From Paenibacillus ginsengihumi DSM 21568 (GTDB taxonomy: Bacteria; Bacillota; Bacilli; Paenibacillales; NBRC-103111): 64,000 nt of DNA. The notes beneath the pieces are model-generated. The model saw nothing but the letters and a program-made list of their open reading frames with translations. It made no database searches and was not told the origin of the DNA. The position numbers and the translations under genes were made by a program. Within the stretch, counting starts at the first letter, position 1, and every line of letters begins with the position of its first letter. Positions 17,323-25,592 of the stretch are shown one piece after another. The stretch spans positions 10,254 to 74,253 of the forward strand of contig NZ_KB905549.1 in assembly GCF_000380965.1 (NCBI RefSeq), in the 5' to 3' direction.

Positions 17323-18993
17323 ATGAGCAATATCCGATTTTCCGGAAACAACCGACAAGAAATCATCCGGCGCATGGCCGCCGCGAAGCTGGACCTGCTC
17401 GTTATCGGAGGAGGCATCACCGGGGCGGGGATCGCGCTCGACGCGCAAACCCGGGGGATGAAGACAGGGCTGATCGAAATGCAGGACTTCGGCGCCGGCA
17501 CCTCCAGCCGCTCCACCAAGCTGATTCACGGCGGGCTACGCTACCTGAAGCAGCTGGAATTCAAGCTGGTGGCGGAGGTCGGCAAGGAGCGCGCGATCGT
17601 CTACGAGAACGCGCCGCACGTGACGACGCCCGAATGGATGCTGCTGCCCATTATCGAAGGAGGCACCTACGGCAAGCTGGCGACATCCGTCGGCCTGCTC
17701 GTGTACGATATGCTGGCTGGCGTGAAGCGCGAGGAGCGCCGCATCATGCTGTCGAAGGACGAAACGCTGCGCCGCGAGCCGCTGCTGCGAACCGACAAGC
17801 TGAAGGGCGGCGGCTATTACGTCGAATACCGCACGGACGACGCCCGGCTAACGATCGAGACGATGAAGGCGGCGGCCGACCGCGGCGCGCTGGCGGTGAA
17901 CTATGCCAAAGCTGACGAGCTGTTGTACGACAACGGCAAGCTGGTTGGCGTCCGCGTGAAGGACCAGCTGAGCGGCGAAACGTTCGACATTTTTGCCAAA
18001 AAAATCGTCAACGCCGCCGGGCCGTGGGTCGATACGATCCGCGAGATGGACAAGTCGAAGCAGGGCAAGCGGCTGCACCTTACCAAGGGCGTTCACCTGG
18101 TTATCGACGGCGGCAGGTTCCCGCTCAAGCAGGCGATCTATTTCGATACGCCGGACGGCCGGATGGTGTTCGCCATACCGCGGGACGGCAAAACCTACAT
18201 CGGCACGACCGATACGAACTATCAAGGCGACATCGTGCATCCGCGCATGACGACGGCCGACCGGGATTATCTCGTAGCCGCCGCCAACTTCATGTTCCCG
18301 TCGCTCAAGCTGACGGCCGCCGACGTCGAGTCGAGCTGGTGCGGCCTGCGTCCGCTCATTCACGAGGACGGCAAATCGCCTTCCGAGCTGTCGCGCAAGG
18401 ACGAAATTTTCATCGCGCCGTCCGGGCTGATCACGATTGCCGGCGGCAAGCTGACCGGCTACCGCAAGATGGCCGAGCGGATCGTCGATCTGGTCGGCAA
18501 GCAGCTCGGGCAGGAAGGCGCGGGCTCCTATCCGGCCTGCTCCACCGACCGCATCCGCCTCTCCGGCGGGGACGTGGGCGGCTCCAGCGCCTTCCCGGAT
18601 TATGTGCGGAAGCAGACCGAGGCGGCCGTGAAGCGCGGCTGGGACCGCCAGGAAGCGCAGCGGCTGGCCGAGCGGTACGGCTCCAATGCGGAGCGCGTCT
18701 TCGCCATGTACGAGTCGCGGCGCGGCGAAGCGGAAGCAAGCGGCCTGCCTGCCGCGGTGTTCGCCCAGCTGCTGTACGCGATGGAAGAGGAGATGGCCGT
18801 GACGCCGCAAGACTTCTTCATTCGCCGTACCGGAGCGCTCTACTTCAACAGAGCCTGGGTGGAGCGATGGAAGGAGCCGGTTGCCGCCTTTATGGCGAAC
18901 TATTTCGGCATGTCGCCGGCGGCGATCGGCGCGCACATGGAATGGCTGGACAGCCAGCTGCATGACGCGGTAGTACCGGCCGAGACGGAGTAA
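17323..18993 (+). CDS. glpD: aerobic glycerol-3-phosphate dehydrogenase
   Basis: A 556-aa membrane-associated FAD enzyme that oxidises glycerol-3-phosphate to dihydroxyacetone phosphate and passes electrons to quinone. The dinucleotide-binding GGGITGAGIALDA is near residue 30, followed by the family signature FGAGTSSRSTKLIHGGLRYL, the GTTDT segment and the C-terminal DAO_C domain. Length matches B. subtilis GlpD (555 aa). ATG 17323 follows GGGAAGGATGATG. Expression is probably controlled by the leader terminator at 17194-17292. Confidence 0.96.
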   Translation: MSNIRFSGNNRQEIIRRMAAAKLDLLVIGGGITGAGIALDAQTRGMKTGLIEMQDFGAGTSSRSTKLIHGGLRYLKQLEFKLVAEVGKERAIVYENAPHVTTPEWMLLPIIEGGTYGKLATSVGLLVYDMLAGVKREERRIMLSKDETLRREPLLRTDKLKGGGYYVEYRTDDARLTIETMKAAADRGALAVNYAKADELLYDNGKLVGVRVKDQLSGETFDIFAKKIVNAAGPWVDTIREMDKSKQGKRLHLTKGVHLVIDGGRFPLKQAIYFDTPDGRMVFAIPRDGKTYIGTTDTNYQGDIVHPRMTTADRDYLVAAANFMFPSLKLTAADVESSWCGLRPLIHEDGKSPSELSRKDEIFIAPSGLITIAGGKLTGYRKMAERIVDLVGKQLGQEGAGSYPACSTDRIRLSGGDVGGSSAFPDYVRKQTEAAVKRGWDRQEAQRLAERYGSNAERVFAMYESRRGEAEASGLPAAVFAQLLYAMEEEMAVTPQDFFIRRTGALYFNRAWVERWKEPVAAFMANYFGMSPAAIGAHMEWLDSQLHDAVVPAETE

Positions 18994-19140
18994 AGCCGAG
19001 ACGGAATAACGCGGGCGGCGGGGCTCGGAAAGCGCTGGCGGAGCGGCTCGGCCGGGGACCGGCCGCCTGAGGAACCGCAGGCCGGGCGCGCTTGCCGTTC
19101 CATGCGCAGGCGACCTGTGCGCCGCGGGCTCCGGCCGCAA

Positions 19141-19390
19141 TCAGCGATGGCGATTATCCGCCATGAGTACGACAAGACCGCCGATCAGCGCTGCGGTCGG
19201 GATCAATCCGCCGAACGAGGCGCCGGGCGCTACGAGGCCAACAAAGCCGAATCGCCCCGGCGACGACGACGGCCGACCCGGCCAGCGCCACGCTGATGAA
19301 CAGCAGCACCCGCGCGGTGCCGCTCCAGCGGCGAGCCCAGTCCCATGGCGACACTGTCCCCAATTTCCCTCCCGCCTTCAACACCAGGCT
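19141..19390 (-). pseudogene. remnant of a FecCD-type iron-siderophore permease
   Basis: Reading the minus strand in shifting frames gives pieces of the C-terminal third of a FecCD permease: MGLGSPLERHR, then LLFISVALAGSAVVVAG, then the hallmark GFVGLVAPG and a terminal helix ending VLMADNRHR before a stop at 19141. At least two frameshifts separate the pieces, and the residues after LVAP have diverged from the usual family pattern. No other siderophore genes are nearby. The assignment rests on motif resemblance only. The rest of 18994-19498 shows no gene. Confidence 0.5.
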
Positions 19391-19414
19391 TGCTCGCGCA
19401 AATTCCCCAAGTAA

Positions 19415-19472
19415 TGAAAAAAAATCATCTTACTTCCCCCGCTTGCTCCGTTGCGGAAGAAATAAGATGATT
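19415..19472 (-). terminator. glpP terminator
   Basis: The 10-bp stem AATCATCTTA/TAAGATGATT (19423-19432 / 19463-19472) has an inner TTCC/GGAA pairing. On the minus strand it is followed by a run of Ts (+ strand A-run at 19417-19424), 27 bp after the glpP stop. Confidence 0.85.
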
Positions 19473-19498
19473 CATCCGTCCCGAGGCGGAACGGGCTT

Positions 19499-20068
19499 TT
19501 AAGAAGAACCGGGCGCATAGCGCTCCCAAATCTCTTTCTGGGACGTCGTCACGGCGACGGCCCCGGCCGACAGCGCCTGCTCGACCTCCGCCGAAGTGCG
19601 GATCAGCCCGCCGGCCAGAATAGGGACGGCGACGCGCTCCCGAATTTCGGCAATGATGTGCGGCATCACGCCAGGCATCAGCTCGATATAATCCGGCCGG
19701 ATCTTCTCGCTCATGCGGCAGCTGGATTCCACGGCCGTCGAATCGAGCAGAAAATGCCGCTGGATCGCGATCATTTTCAGCTTCTTGGCGGTCGCTACGG
19801 CGCTCGATCTTGTCGAGATCATCCCGGCCGGCCTGACTGTCTGGCTCAAAAATTCGATAGCGTGCTCGTCGTTCTTCAGTCCGTGAATGAGATCGACATG
19901 AACGAGAAGCTGCTTCCTCGCTTTGCGGGCGAGTCCCGCGATGCCGATCAATTGAGATACGTGGCTGTCCAGCAGGACGAGCCAGCGGTACGGGCTTTGC
20001 AGCAGCTGCTCCAAATCTTTCGGCTTTCTGATCGCCGGAAGCACCTGCTGCCCGTCGAAATGGTTCAT
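19499..20068 (-). CDS. glpP: glycerol-3-phosphate-responsive antiterminator
   Basis: A 189-aa member of the GlpP family (PF04309), a TIM-barrel-like RNA-binding regulator. Family features: the start GQQVLPAIRKPKDLEQLL, the phosphate-binding-type stretch LVHVDLIHGLKND, RPDYIELMPGVMPHII, and PILAGGLIRTSAEVEQAL near the C-terminus. GGAGAGCAGGG precedes ATG 20068. Length matches B. subtilis GlpP (192 aa). It should act on the terminator in the glpD leader about 2.3 kb away on the other strand. Confidence 0.95.
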   Translation of the reverse strand: MNHFDGQQVLPAIRKPKDLEQLLQSPYRWLVLLDSHVSQLIGIAGLARKARKQLLVHVDLIHGLKNDEHAIEFLSQTVRPAGMISTRSSAVATAKKLKMIAIQRHFLLDSTAVESSCRMSEKIRPDYIELMPGVMPHIIAEIRERVAVPILAGGLIRTSAEVEQALSAGAVAVTTSQKEIWERYAPGSS

Positions 20069-20128
20069 CCCTGCTCTCCTTTCCTTCCTGCGGCTGGCCC
20101 GCTCGCGGCATTTCCGCGGCGGCAGCCC

Positions 20129-20668
20129 TTAGGCGCGGCTTGCTGCCAGCTGCGCCTCCAATCGTTCCAATTGGCGAAGATGATGCCGAAAATGCATGTC
20201 GACCAGACAAAACCACTCTTTCGCGTTAAGTGCGCCAAGCGCGGGATGGCGAACAGTCTGCGCAGGCGGAATGGCGTCCAGCGTCGGCTCAAGCTCCCGC
20301 ATCCGCTCGGCTACGCGATGCAAGCCTTCGACAATTTGCCGCTTGCTTTCCGGCTGCGGAGGGGCAGCCTGCTTGTCGGCCGGAACCCGAATCCGGATCG
20401 GCGGAAACGAACCTGCGGCGAACACTGCCTGTCCGTTCTCCGTTTTCCCCTCCCCGCCAGCCGCCGCTTCCTGCGGATTGCCGCACAGCTCGGCATTTCT
20501 GAGCTGCATATACAGCGCCGATTGGATCAAATGCATGTACATTTGCCCAATCGACCAGTCGTCCTCCGCCGTAACGCGGGTCAGCTCCTCCAGATCGAAG
20601 CGGTCCAGAGCGCGGAGATAAGTTTCTTGTACCTGTTCAAAGCTTTGCAGTGCTGCTTTCGTATTCAT
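20129..20668 (-). CDS. DinB-like (DinB_2/YfiT) protein
   Basis: A 179-aa four-helix-bundle protein of the DinB/YfiT superfamily. Three metal-ligand histidines are in the expected places: MYMHLIQS (helix 2) and VDMHFRHHLRQLERL (near the C-terminus). A 40-residue Pro/Ala/Lys-rich insert in the middle is longer than usual. The frame starts at 20689, but ATG 20668 is preferred because AAGGGAG then has proper spacing. Function is unknown; relatives include thiol S-transferases. It lies 60 bp upstream of glpP on the same strand. Confidence 0.82.
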   Translation of the reverse strand: MNTKAALQSFEQVQETYLRALDRFDLEELTRVTAEDDWSIGQMYMHLIQSALYMQLRNAELCGNPQEAAAGGEGKTENGQAVFAAGSFPPIRIRVPADKQAAPPQPESKRQIVEGLHRVAERMRELEPTLDAIPPAQTVRHPALGALNAKEWFCLVDMHFRHHLRQLERLEAQLAASRA

Positions 20669-20733
20669 AGGGGGTATCGCTCCCTTCACTTTAGTTAAGC
20701 TTACGATACCAGACCGCTGCTGACAGCAGTATG

Positions 20734-21681
20734 TCAGTAGCGATTCAGCATCTTTTCCGCCTCCTCGCGAAGTTTGCGGCGCAAAGCTTCCGGTTCAAGC
20801 ACGACGGCTTCCGCCCCCCATCCAAGCACAGTGGGCAGCACCTCTTCAACCCGGCGCACGCGCAGCGTCAGCACCAGCCCCTCGTCCTCCGCTTCCTCCG
20901 TTTCGATCCAAAACGCGGCGTCTTCCTTCACCCTGTCGGCAAACTCGCTTCTCACCCGAATGCGCACGCGCAGCGTCCGGTCATCTGGAGGCGTGTACGC
21001 TTCCAGGTCGAAGCCGGCGGGACGCTTGAACCGCTCGTCCGTCAGCTCCAGATCGCTCATCCGGCTCAGCCGGAAATGCCTGATCCCCTGCCTGAACCGG
21101 CAAAAAGCAAGCAGCATCCAGACGCCCCCCGCAAATGCGAGGCCGTACGGATCGGCTTCGCGGACGCTTTCCCGGGTGCCGTCCGGGCCGGCGATTTTTT
21201 TCACGTAGCGAAAGCGGACGGTGCGTTCCTCCAATACGGCCCGGCGCAGCAGCTCGAGCTTGCGCTCTTCCTCCGGCCGGCTGCCATCCCGCCGCGGGGC
21301 GATCAGCTTCATGCCGGCGATGACCCGAGCCGCATCCGCCTTCACGGCCTCCGGCAAGATCGCCTCAAGCTTGGCCTTGGAGCTCTCCGCAGCGGCGCGG
21401 TACCCGGCGTCAAAATAGCGCTCTATGAAGCTGGCGCCCATGAGCAGCGCTACAGCCTCCTCCGCCGTAAAGCTGACCGGCGGCAAAAAATACCCCTCCG
21501 CCAGCCAATAGCCTTGCCCCGGCGAACCGACGATCGGCACGCCTGCCTCGCACAGCGCCTGTACGTCCCTGTATATCGTGCGCGTACTCGTCTCGAACGT
21601 CTGGGCCAAATCGGCGGCGCGCTGCCTTCCTTTGCGCTGCAGCTCGAGAACGAGGGCGAGCATTCGGTCGGTTTTGTTCAT
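20734..21681 (-). CDS. YafY-type HTH/WYL-domain transcriptional regulator
   Basis: A 315-aa regulator. The N-terminal HTH_11 (residues 1-60) contains RAADLAQTFETSTRTIYRDVQALCEAGVPI and the wing GQGYWLAEGYFLPP. A WYL domain follows at about 140-230 (RTVRFRYVKKIAGPDGTRESVREADPYGLAFAGGVWMLLAFCR) with a WCX-like C-terminal extension. ATG 21681 overlaps the stop of the upstream gene (ATGA). WYL domains sense small ligands or nucleic acids; the target is unknown. Confidence 0.9.
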   Translation of the reverse strand: MNKTDRMLALVLELQRKGRQRAADLAQTFETSTRTIYRDVQALCEAGVPIVGSPGQGYWLAEGYFLPPVSFTAEEAVALLMGASFIERYFDAGYRAAAESSKAKLEAILPEAVKADAARVIAGMKLIAPRRDGSRPEEERKLELLRRAVLEERTVRFRYVKKIAGPDGTRESVREADPYGLAFAGGVWMLLAFCRFRQGIRHFRLSRMSDLELTDERFKRPAGFDLEAYTPPDDRTLRVRIRVRSEFADRVKEDAAFWIETEEAEDEGLVLTLRVRRVEEVLPTVLGWGAEAVVLEPEALRRKLREEAEKMLNRY

Positions 21682-22181
21682 CGGCGCTGCAGCCTTTCGG
21701 AATAGGATGCCGCGAACCATTCGTAATTGTCGGCAATGCGCTGCCGCTCCGTTTCGTCTAGGCCGTCGTATCGTCCGGCAATGGCAAGAAGCAGCCCGCG
21801 CGGAAGCTGCCGGCCGAACGGCTGCAGGCTATCGGCAGACAGGCAGTCCATGATCGTGCCGAGCACGGCGGCGGGCACTTCTTGCGGCATATCGCTCATG
21901 AACAGCATCGCCTTCTCCCGGTCGCCGTAATACAGCACATGCAGCGCCATCGCCTGTACATAATCGTCGCCGAGGCTTTTGGCAAGAATGGTGGTTGACA
22001 AAGACAATGCCATCGCCGAATTGCGGCTGGACAGCTCTGTCAAAGCGCAGGTCGCCTCCTCCTCATTTTCCATCCGCAGGACGATTTCCGCCAATTCGTG
22101 TTCTGTCATCCGCCCGATATAATGCTCGAAGTTGACGATGCGGTCGACAGCACCAGCGATATCGATACTGCGCTTATCCAA
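21678..22181 (-). CDS. hypothetical helical protein upstream of the WYL regulator
   Basis: A 167-aa, mostly alpha-helical acidic protein that I do not recognise; no signal peptide or membrane segment. Paired-helix patterns (EHELAEIVLRMENEEEATCALTELSS, DDYVQAMALHVLYYGDREKAMLFMSD) suggest a HEAT/TPR-like fold, which is only inferred. The frame is open to 22400, but TTG 22181 is the likely start: a GGGGGG run lies 4-5 nt from AAAAGC and the codon, and upstream residues look non-coding. It overlaps the WYL regulator by ATGA, so the two are one operon and it may be the regulator's partner. Confidence 0.65.
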   Translation of the reverse strand: MDKRSIDIAGAVDRIVNFEHYIGRMTEHELAEIVLRMENEEEATCALTELSSRNSAMALSLSTTILAKSLGDDYVQAMALHVLYYGDREKAMLFMSDMPQEVPAAVLGTIMDCLSADSLQPFGRQLPRGLLLAIAGRYDGLDETERQRIADNYEWFAASYSERLQRR

Positions 22182-22467
22182 GCTTTTCCCCCCCAAGGTG
22201 CAGCATGTTCCAGGCACTGCGATGAGCACTAACCAGGCCCTCGCCGGGCGCGCCCCGTCAATCTGTTCAATTTGTTTGTTCCATTGTATCACTTGGATCT
22301 GCGGATTCAAACGGGACGAGGACAAAATATTTCGGCCAGAAGCCTGCAACATACTCGCATAGCGTTGCTCGCGAGCCTTATGCCGCAAGGAATTTTCCAA
22401 GCATAATCCGGTTTCCGATGTGCAACATGAAAGGGGGTTACTCGTCTGCTGCTGCCGCGGACTCTCC

Positions 22468-22552
22468 CCGAAAATTCAGCGGTATCTCGCGAGCCGAATT
22501 TTCAACACCGAAGGTAACGACCGATGACAGTAGAAATCGCTGCGTCATCGGC
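22468..22552 (+). repeat. dispersed double-hairpin repeat, family A
   Basis: Two perfect inverted repeats in tandem: GAAAATTC (22470-22477) with GAATTTTC (22496-22503), then CCGATGAC (22521-22528) with GTCATCGG (22544-22551), joined by AACACCGAAGGTAACGA. The same arrangement recurs at 28436-28770, 41969-42060 and, weakly, at 46934. It lies 27 bp before the start of the secreted-protein gene, so it would be in its leader. Confidence 0.7.
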
Positions 22553-22578
22553 GTCCATATGAAACGAGGAGTAAACGA

Positions 22579-23751
22579 ATGAGAAAAACAATGCTGCTGG
22601 CGATCGGCGGAATGTCCTTGTGGGCCTTGCTGCTCGTTCCGCCCAAGCCGCACGCCGCCGCGTCGCCGCAGACGGAACGTATCGTGCTGACGGTGCAGTC
22701 CGCTCCCGAAGCCTCCTTCCGCTCGGAGCTGGAAATCCGTTCGGACAGCTTGAGCCGGGCGCTTCGCAAGGAAGGACGGCGAATGAGGGTCCCGGGCATT
22801 CCGTTTACGGACGCAACGCTAACGATCGAGGGGAAGACAGTTGCCCGTTATTGGGTGGACGGCCGCGGAAGACTCTACGATGGCAGCCGCGGGGAGATGC
22901 AGGTGCTGCCAAGCTCTGCTCGGGACGAGCTGAGCCGGCTTGTCGGCGCTTTGCGCCAAGCGCATTACGGACGGATCGTTCCCTGGAGCGAAGCGGAGAA
23001 GCTGATCCCCCGCAAGTCTGTGCTCACCATCGTCGATCCGGTCACGGGCCTTAAGTTTCGCGCCCAGCGCAGAGCCGGCTCGAGCCATGCCGACGCGCAG
23101 CCGTTGACGAAGGAAGATACAGCCGTCATGAAGCGGATTTACGGGGGCGACTGGAGCTGGAAGCGCAAGGCGATTCTTGTCCGCACCGAAAGCCAGGTGC
23201 TGGCCGCCTCGATGCACGGGATGCCGCACGGCGGCGACGGCATTCCGAACAACAATTTTTCCGGCCACTTTTGCATCCATTTTCTGGGCAGCACAACGCA
23301 TGGATCAGGCCATATCGATCCCGAGCATCAGACGATGATCCGCAAGGCGGGCGGGCAATTAGAGGAATACATTCGGCAGGCGTCGCCTACTCAAATCGCC
23401 GAGCTGTTCGTCATGGCTCTCAATCTGCAGGATGCCGAACTGCTGAGAATGCTTTTCCCGCATGACGCTCACCCTCAGTTTGCCGCTTATTTAGCCGAGC
23501 TGCCGAAGATCGGCGGCATGCGCCAAACGAAGGAATCGACCGCGGCCGACTTCGCCGATTCGCTCGCGGCGGAAATTCCCGTGCACGTCTCCATGCTGCG
23601 CGCCGGCGAAAAGGAGCAGCGGCTAACGCTTACGTTCACATTAACAAGAAATTCGCTTGCCGAGCCGTGGAAAATCGATCATATTGCGCAAGTTTCCGCT
23701 CGTTCAGGGCATACTACCAGCAAATCCGAAAAGGGAGGTCGAATGAGATGA
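22579..23751 (+). CDS. secreted protein with a conserved Cys/His domain (possible L,D-transpeptidase-like)
   Basis: A 390-aa exported protein: a basic start and hydrophobic h-region to about residue 22 with a likely cleavage near PHAAA. The middle contains a conserved-looking block of about 100 residues (PWSEAEKLIPRKSVLTIVDP, HADAQPLTKEDT, WSWKRKAILV, and GHFCIHFLGSTTHG at about 233-246). The His-spaced Cys in GHFCIHF recalls the catalytic region of YkuD-type L,D-transpeptidases, but the canonical SHGC motif is absent, so enzymatic function is speculative. The last codons overlap the next gene (ATGA). The family-A repeat sits in its leader. Confidence 0.6.
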   Translation: MRKTMLLAIGGMSLWALLLVPPKPHAAASPQTERIVLTVQSAPEASFRSELEIRSDSLSRALRKEGRRMRVPGIPFTDATLTIEGKTVARYWVDGRGRLYDGSRGEMQVLPSSARDELSRLVGALRQAHYGRIVPWSEAEKLIPRKSVLTIVDPVTGLKFRAQRRAGSSHADAQPLTKEDTAVMKRIYGGDWSWKRKAILVRTESQVLAASMHGMPHGGDGIPNNNFSGHFCIHFLGSTTHGSGHIDPEHQTMIRKAGGQLEEYIRQASPTQIAELFVMALNLQDAELLRMLFPHDAHPQFAAYLAELPKIGGMRQTKESTAADFADSLAAEIPVHVSMLRAGEKEQRLTLTFTLTRNSLAEPWKIDHIAQVSARSGHTTSKSEKGGRMR

Positions 23752-24278
23752 ATCAACGTTTGCTTAAAGCGGGCGTCGCTTTAAGCGCGGCGGCCTTGCT
23801 GATGACGACAGGCTGCATGAACGGCGGCAATAATAATGGAGCGAATCAAGGCGGCACTGCGCAGCAGCAAAGCGCCGTGCAGCAGCAAGGGCAGCACGCC
23901 GGGGCAATGCAGGATCATGCCGGAGGCGCTCAAGCCCAAATGGATAACCGGATCGAAATCGCCGATCAAGCGTCCAAAAATATCACCCGGTTGAACAACG
24001 TGAAGCAGGCGAATGTGCTGATCACTAATCGCAATGCTTACGTCGCTGCTGTCGTGCAGGATGAGCAGGGACAGCTGTCTCGCGAGTTGGAGAACCAGAT
24101 TGCGCAGCAGGTACGCGCAGCCAAGCCCGACGTGCTGAACGTCTACGTCACGACGAACCCGGATTTCGTCAGCCGCGTCAACTCCTATGTTGCCGCTGTG
24201 CAGCAAGGGCAGCCGGTCTCCGGATTCGTTAGCCAACTGAACGAAATGATTCAGCGCGTCTTCCCGGAAGCCCGATAA
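23748..24278 (+). CDS. YhcN/YlaJ-family sporulation lipoprotein
   Basis: A 176-aa lipoprotein: signal MNQRLLKAGVALSAAALLMTTGC with the lipobox TGC, an Asn/Gly/Gln-rich linker, then the YhcN/YlaJ domain (RIEIADQASKNITRLNNVKQANVLITNRNAYVAAV, VRAAKPDVLNVYVTTNPDFVSRV). In Bacillus, members are found in the spore inner membrane or germinant-linked fractions. AAGGGAGG lies 8 nt before ATG 23748. It is coupled to the upstream secreted-protein gene. Confidence 0.9.
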   Translation: MNQRLLKAGVALSAAALLMTTGCMNGGNNNGANQGGTAQQQSAVQQQGQHAGAMQDHAGGAQAQMDNRIEIADQASKNITRLNNVKQANVLITNRNAYVAAVVQDEQGQLSRELENQIAQQVRAAKPDVLNVYVTTNPDFVSRVNSYVAAVQQGQPVSGFVSQLNEMIQRVFPEAR

Positions 24279-24310
24279 CCGTCCAGGACGAAAAACGCTG
24301 ATCCGCGGCA

Positions 24311-24342
24311 AGCCGGAGGCTCAACAAAGCCTCCGGCTTTTT
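24311..24342 (+). terminator. Rho-independent terminator of the YhcN/YlaJ-like operon
   Basis: The perfect 10-bp stem AGCCGGAGGC/GCCTCCGGCT with an 8-nt loop is followed by TTTTT. Confidence 0.95.
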
Positions 24343-24356
24343 CGGTTCGATTCGCC

Positions 24357-24399
24357 GTCTATCGATGCCCTTTCAAGGATGAGCGACCGCGGTTAAAGC
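24357..24399 (+). repeat. dispersed repeat, family C, copy 1
   Basis: This stretch begins GTCTATCGATG and contains GAGCGACCGCGGTTAAAGCGG. It is nearly repeated at 25435-25479, on the other side of the DUF421 gene and in the same orientation. Confidence 0.65.
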
Positions 24400-24403
24400 G
24401 GTA

Positions 24404-24432
24404 TAAAAAACACCGCCCTTCGCGCGGGCGGC
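24404..24432 (-). terminator. terminator of the DUF421 gene
   Basis: On the minus strand CCGCCC/GGGCGG (24413-24418 / 24426-24431) forms a hairpin followed by a run of Ts (24404-24410). It starts 15 bp after the DUF421 stop. Confidence 0.85.
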
Positions 24433-24446
24433 AATTTTTACGTTTT

Positions 24447-25307
24447 TCAGCGGATTAACAAAGGTTTCACCTCGTCGATCACTCGCTGCATCTGCTCGGA
24501 GCAGCGCTCGTACATAAATTTGGCCCCCTCGTCGTCCGTCGACAGGCCGAACATTTCCAGGTCAGCTTCGCATTTTTTGAGCTGGGCCAGCAGCTTTGCC
24601 TTTTGCTGAGGCAAAGGCACCTGCAGCTGATCGTCGTACAAATCGACGTAGAGCTGGCCGTAAGCATCGACTTGACCCAAAAACACGTTTTCCAGCGGGA
24701 TGCCCAGCTTTTCCAGTTCCGTATGAAGCCATTCGCGGCTTAACCCCATCGTGGCCAGCGGCTCGTCCATCATTTTGGCGTCCATGATCACAGTTTGCGG
24801 CTCCTGCTCCGGCCCGACCTTGACCCCTAGATGGTGAGGAGTCAGCGGCTGATGCTCCTTTTTAAGAAGCACGCTCAGCTCGCCGCTCGTCTCCAGAACG
24901 GCGAATTCGACGTCGGCGGCGCGGAACACGTTCTTTCTGCGCAGTTGCTCCAGCAGCTCGTCGGTGGTCAGCCGTTCCTTCTTCATATTGTCTTCGAGAA
25001 TTTTGCCGTCCTTGATAATGACCCGCGCCTTGCTGTCGACGAGATCCCGGGCGAGCTTGCTTTTCAGCTGAAGCACCTCGAATCCGTACGATACCAGCAC
25101 CCAGACGACCAGCGAGACGAGCCCGAGATACCAGTTGGCCTCAAGGTCCAAGGAAATGTAGGCGGCAAGGCTGCCGATCGTGATGCCGGTAATGTATTCG
25201 AATAAGGATAATTGGGATACCTGCCGTTTGCCAAGCAGTCTCGTCAGCGCTAAAAGAACGACGACAGCGAACAAGGTTCGTAAAGCTACCTCCAACCATT
25301 CGGGCAT
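24447..25307 (-). CDS. DUF421 membrane protein (YetF type)
   Basis: A 286-aa membrane protein with three N-terminal helices (about 8-25, 33-52 and 60-78) and then the YetF domain: SKARVIIKDGKILEDNMKKERLTTDELLEQLRRKNVF, DVEFAVLETSGELSVLLKKEHQPLT. A C-terminal DUF3290-like helical tail follows. Several paralogues are usual in spore formers, and some (SpoVA-region members, YetF) affect spores; the precise role is unknown. ATG 25307 is chosen over GTG 25316 because GAGGAAGG is then about 8 nt away. Confidence 0.9.
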   Translation of the reverse strand: MPEWLEVALRTLFAVVVLLALTRLLGKRQVSQLSLFEYITGITIGSLAAYISLDLEANWYLGLVSLVVWVLVSYGFEVLQLKSKLARDLVDSKARVIIKDGKILEDNMKKERLTTDELLEQLRRKNVFRAADVEFAVLETSGELSVLLKKEHQPLTPHHLGVKVGPEQEPQTVIMDAKMMDEPLATMGLSREWLHTELEKLGIPLENVFLGQVDAYGQLYVDLYDDQLQVPLPQQKAKLLAQLKKCEADLEMFGLSTDDEGAKFMYERCSEQMQRVIDEVKPLLIR

Positions 25308-25434
25308 CGTGTTCACCTTCCTCGTTCAAAATTACACATCCGCCTGGACAACAACATTATTTTACAGCAGGCATCCTTTTAACCGCCGCGGCGGCTGCTA
25401 ATTATTGGGGAACCACCTATCGCATAAGAAAAAC

Positions 25435-25479
25435 GTCTATCGAAGTCCATTCAAGGTGAGCGACCGCGGTTTAGCGGTT
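25435..25479 (+). repeat. dispersed repeat, family C, copy 2
   Basis: It matches 24357-24399 (GTCTATCGAAGTCC, then GAGCGACCGCGGTTTAGCGG). The two copies bracket the DUF421 gene and its terminator. Nothing else was recognised in 25308-25526. Confidence 0.65.
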
Positions 25480-25526
25480 GTTTTTCTTGGTACAGAAAGT
25501 CGCACTTCGCTTTAATCCGAAGTTAG

Positions 25527-25573
25527 ACAAAAACGCGCCTTGCGGCCGTCTGGCGACAGCCCAGGGCGCGTTT
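25527..25573 (-). terminator. terminator of the sugar-catabolic cluster
   Basis: AAACGCGCC (25531-25539) pairs with GGCGCGTTT (25565-25573). On the minus strand a T-run follows. It lies 20 bp beyond the PfkB-kinase stop. Confidence 0.9.
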
Positions 25574-25592
25574 GGCAGGCGTGACCATATGG

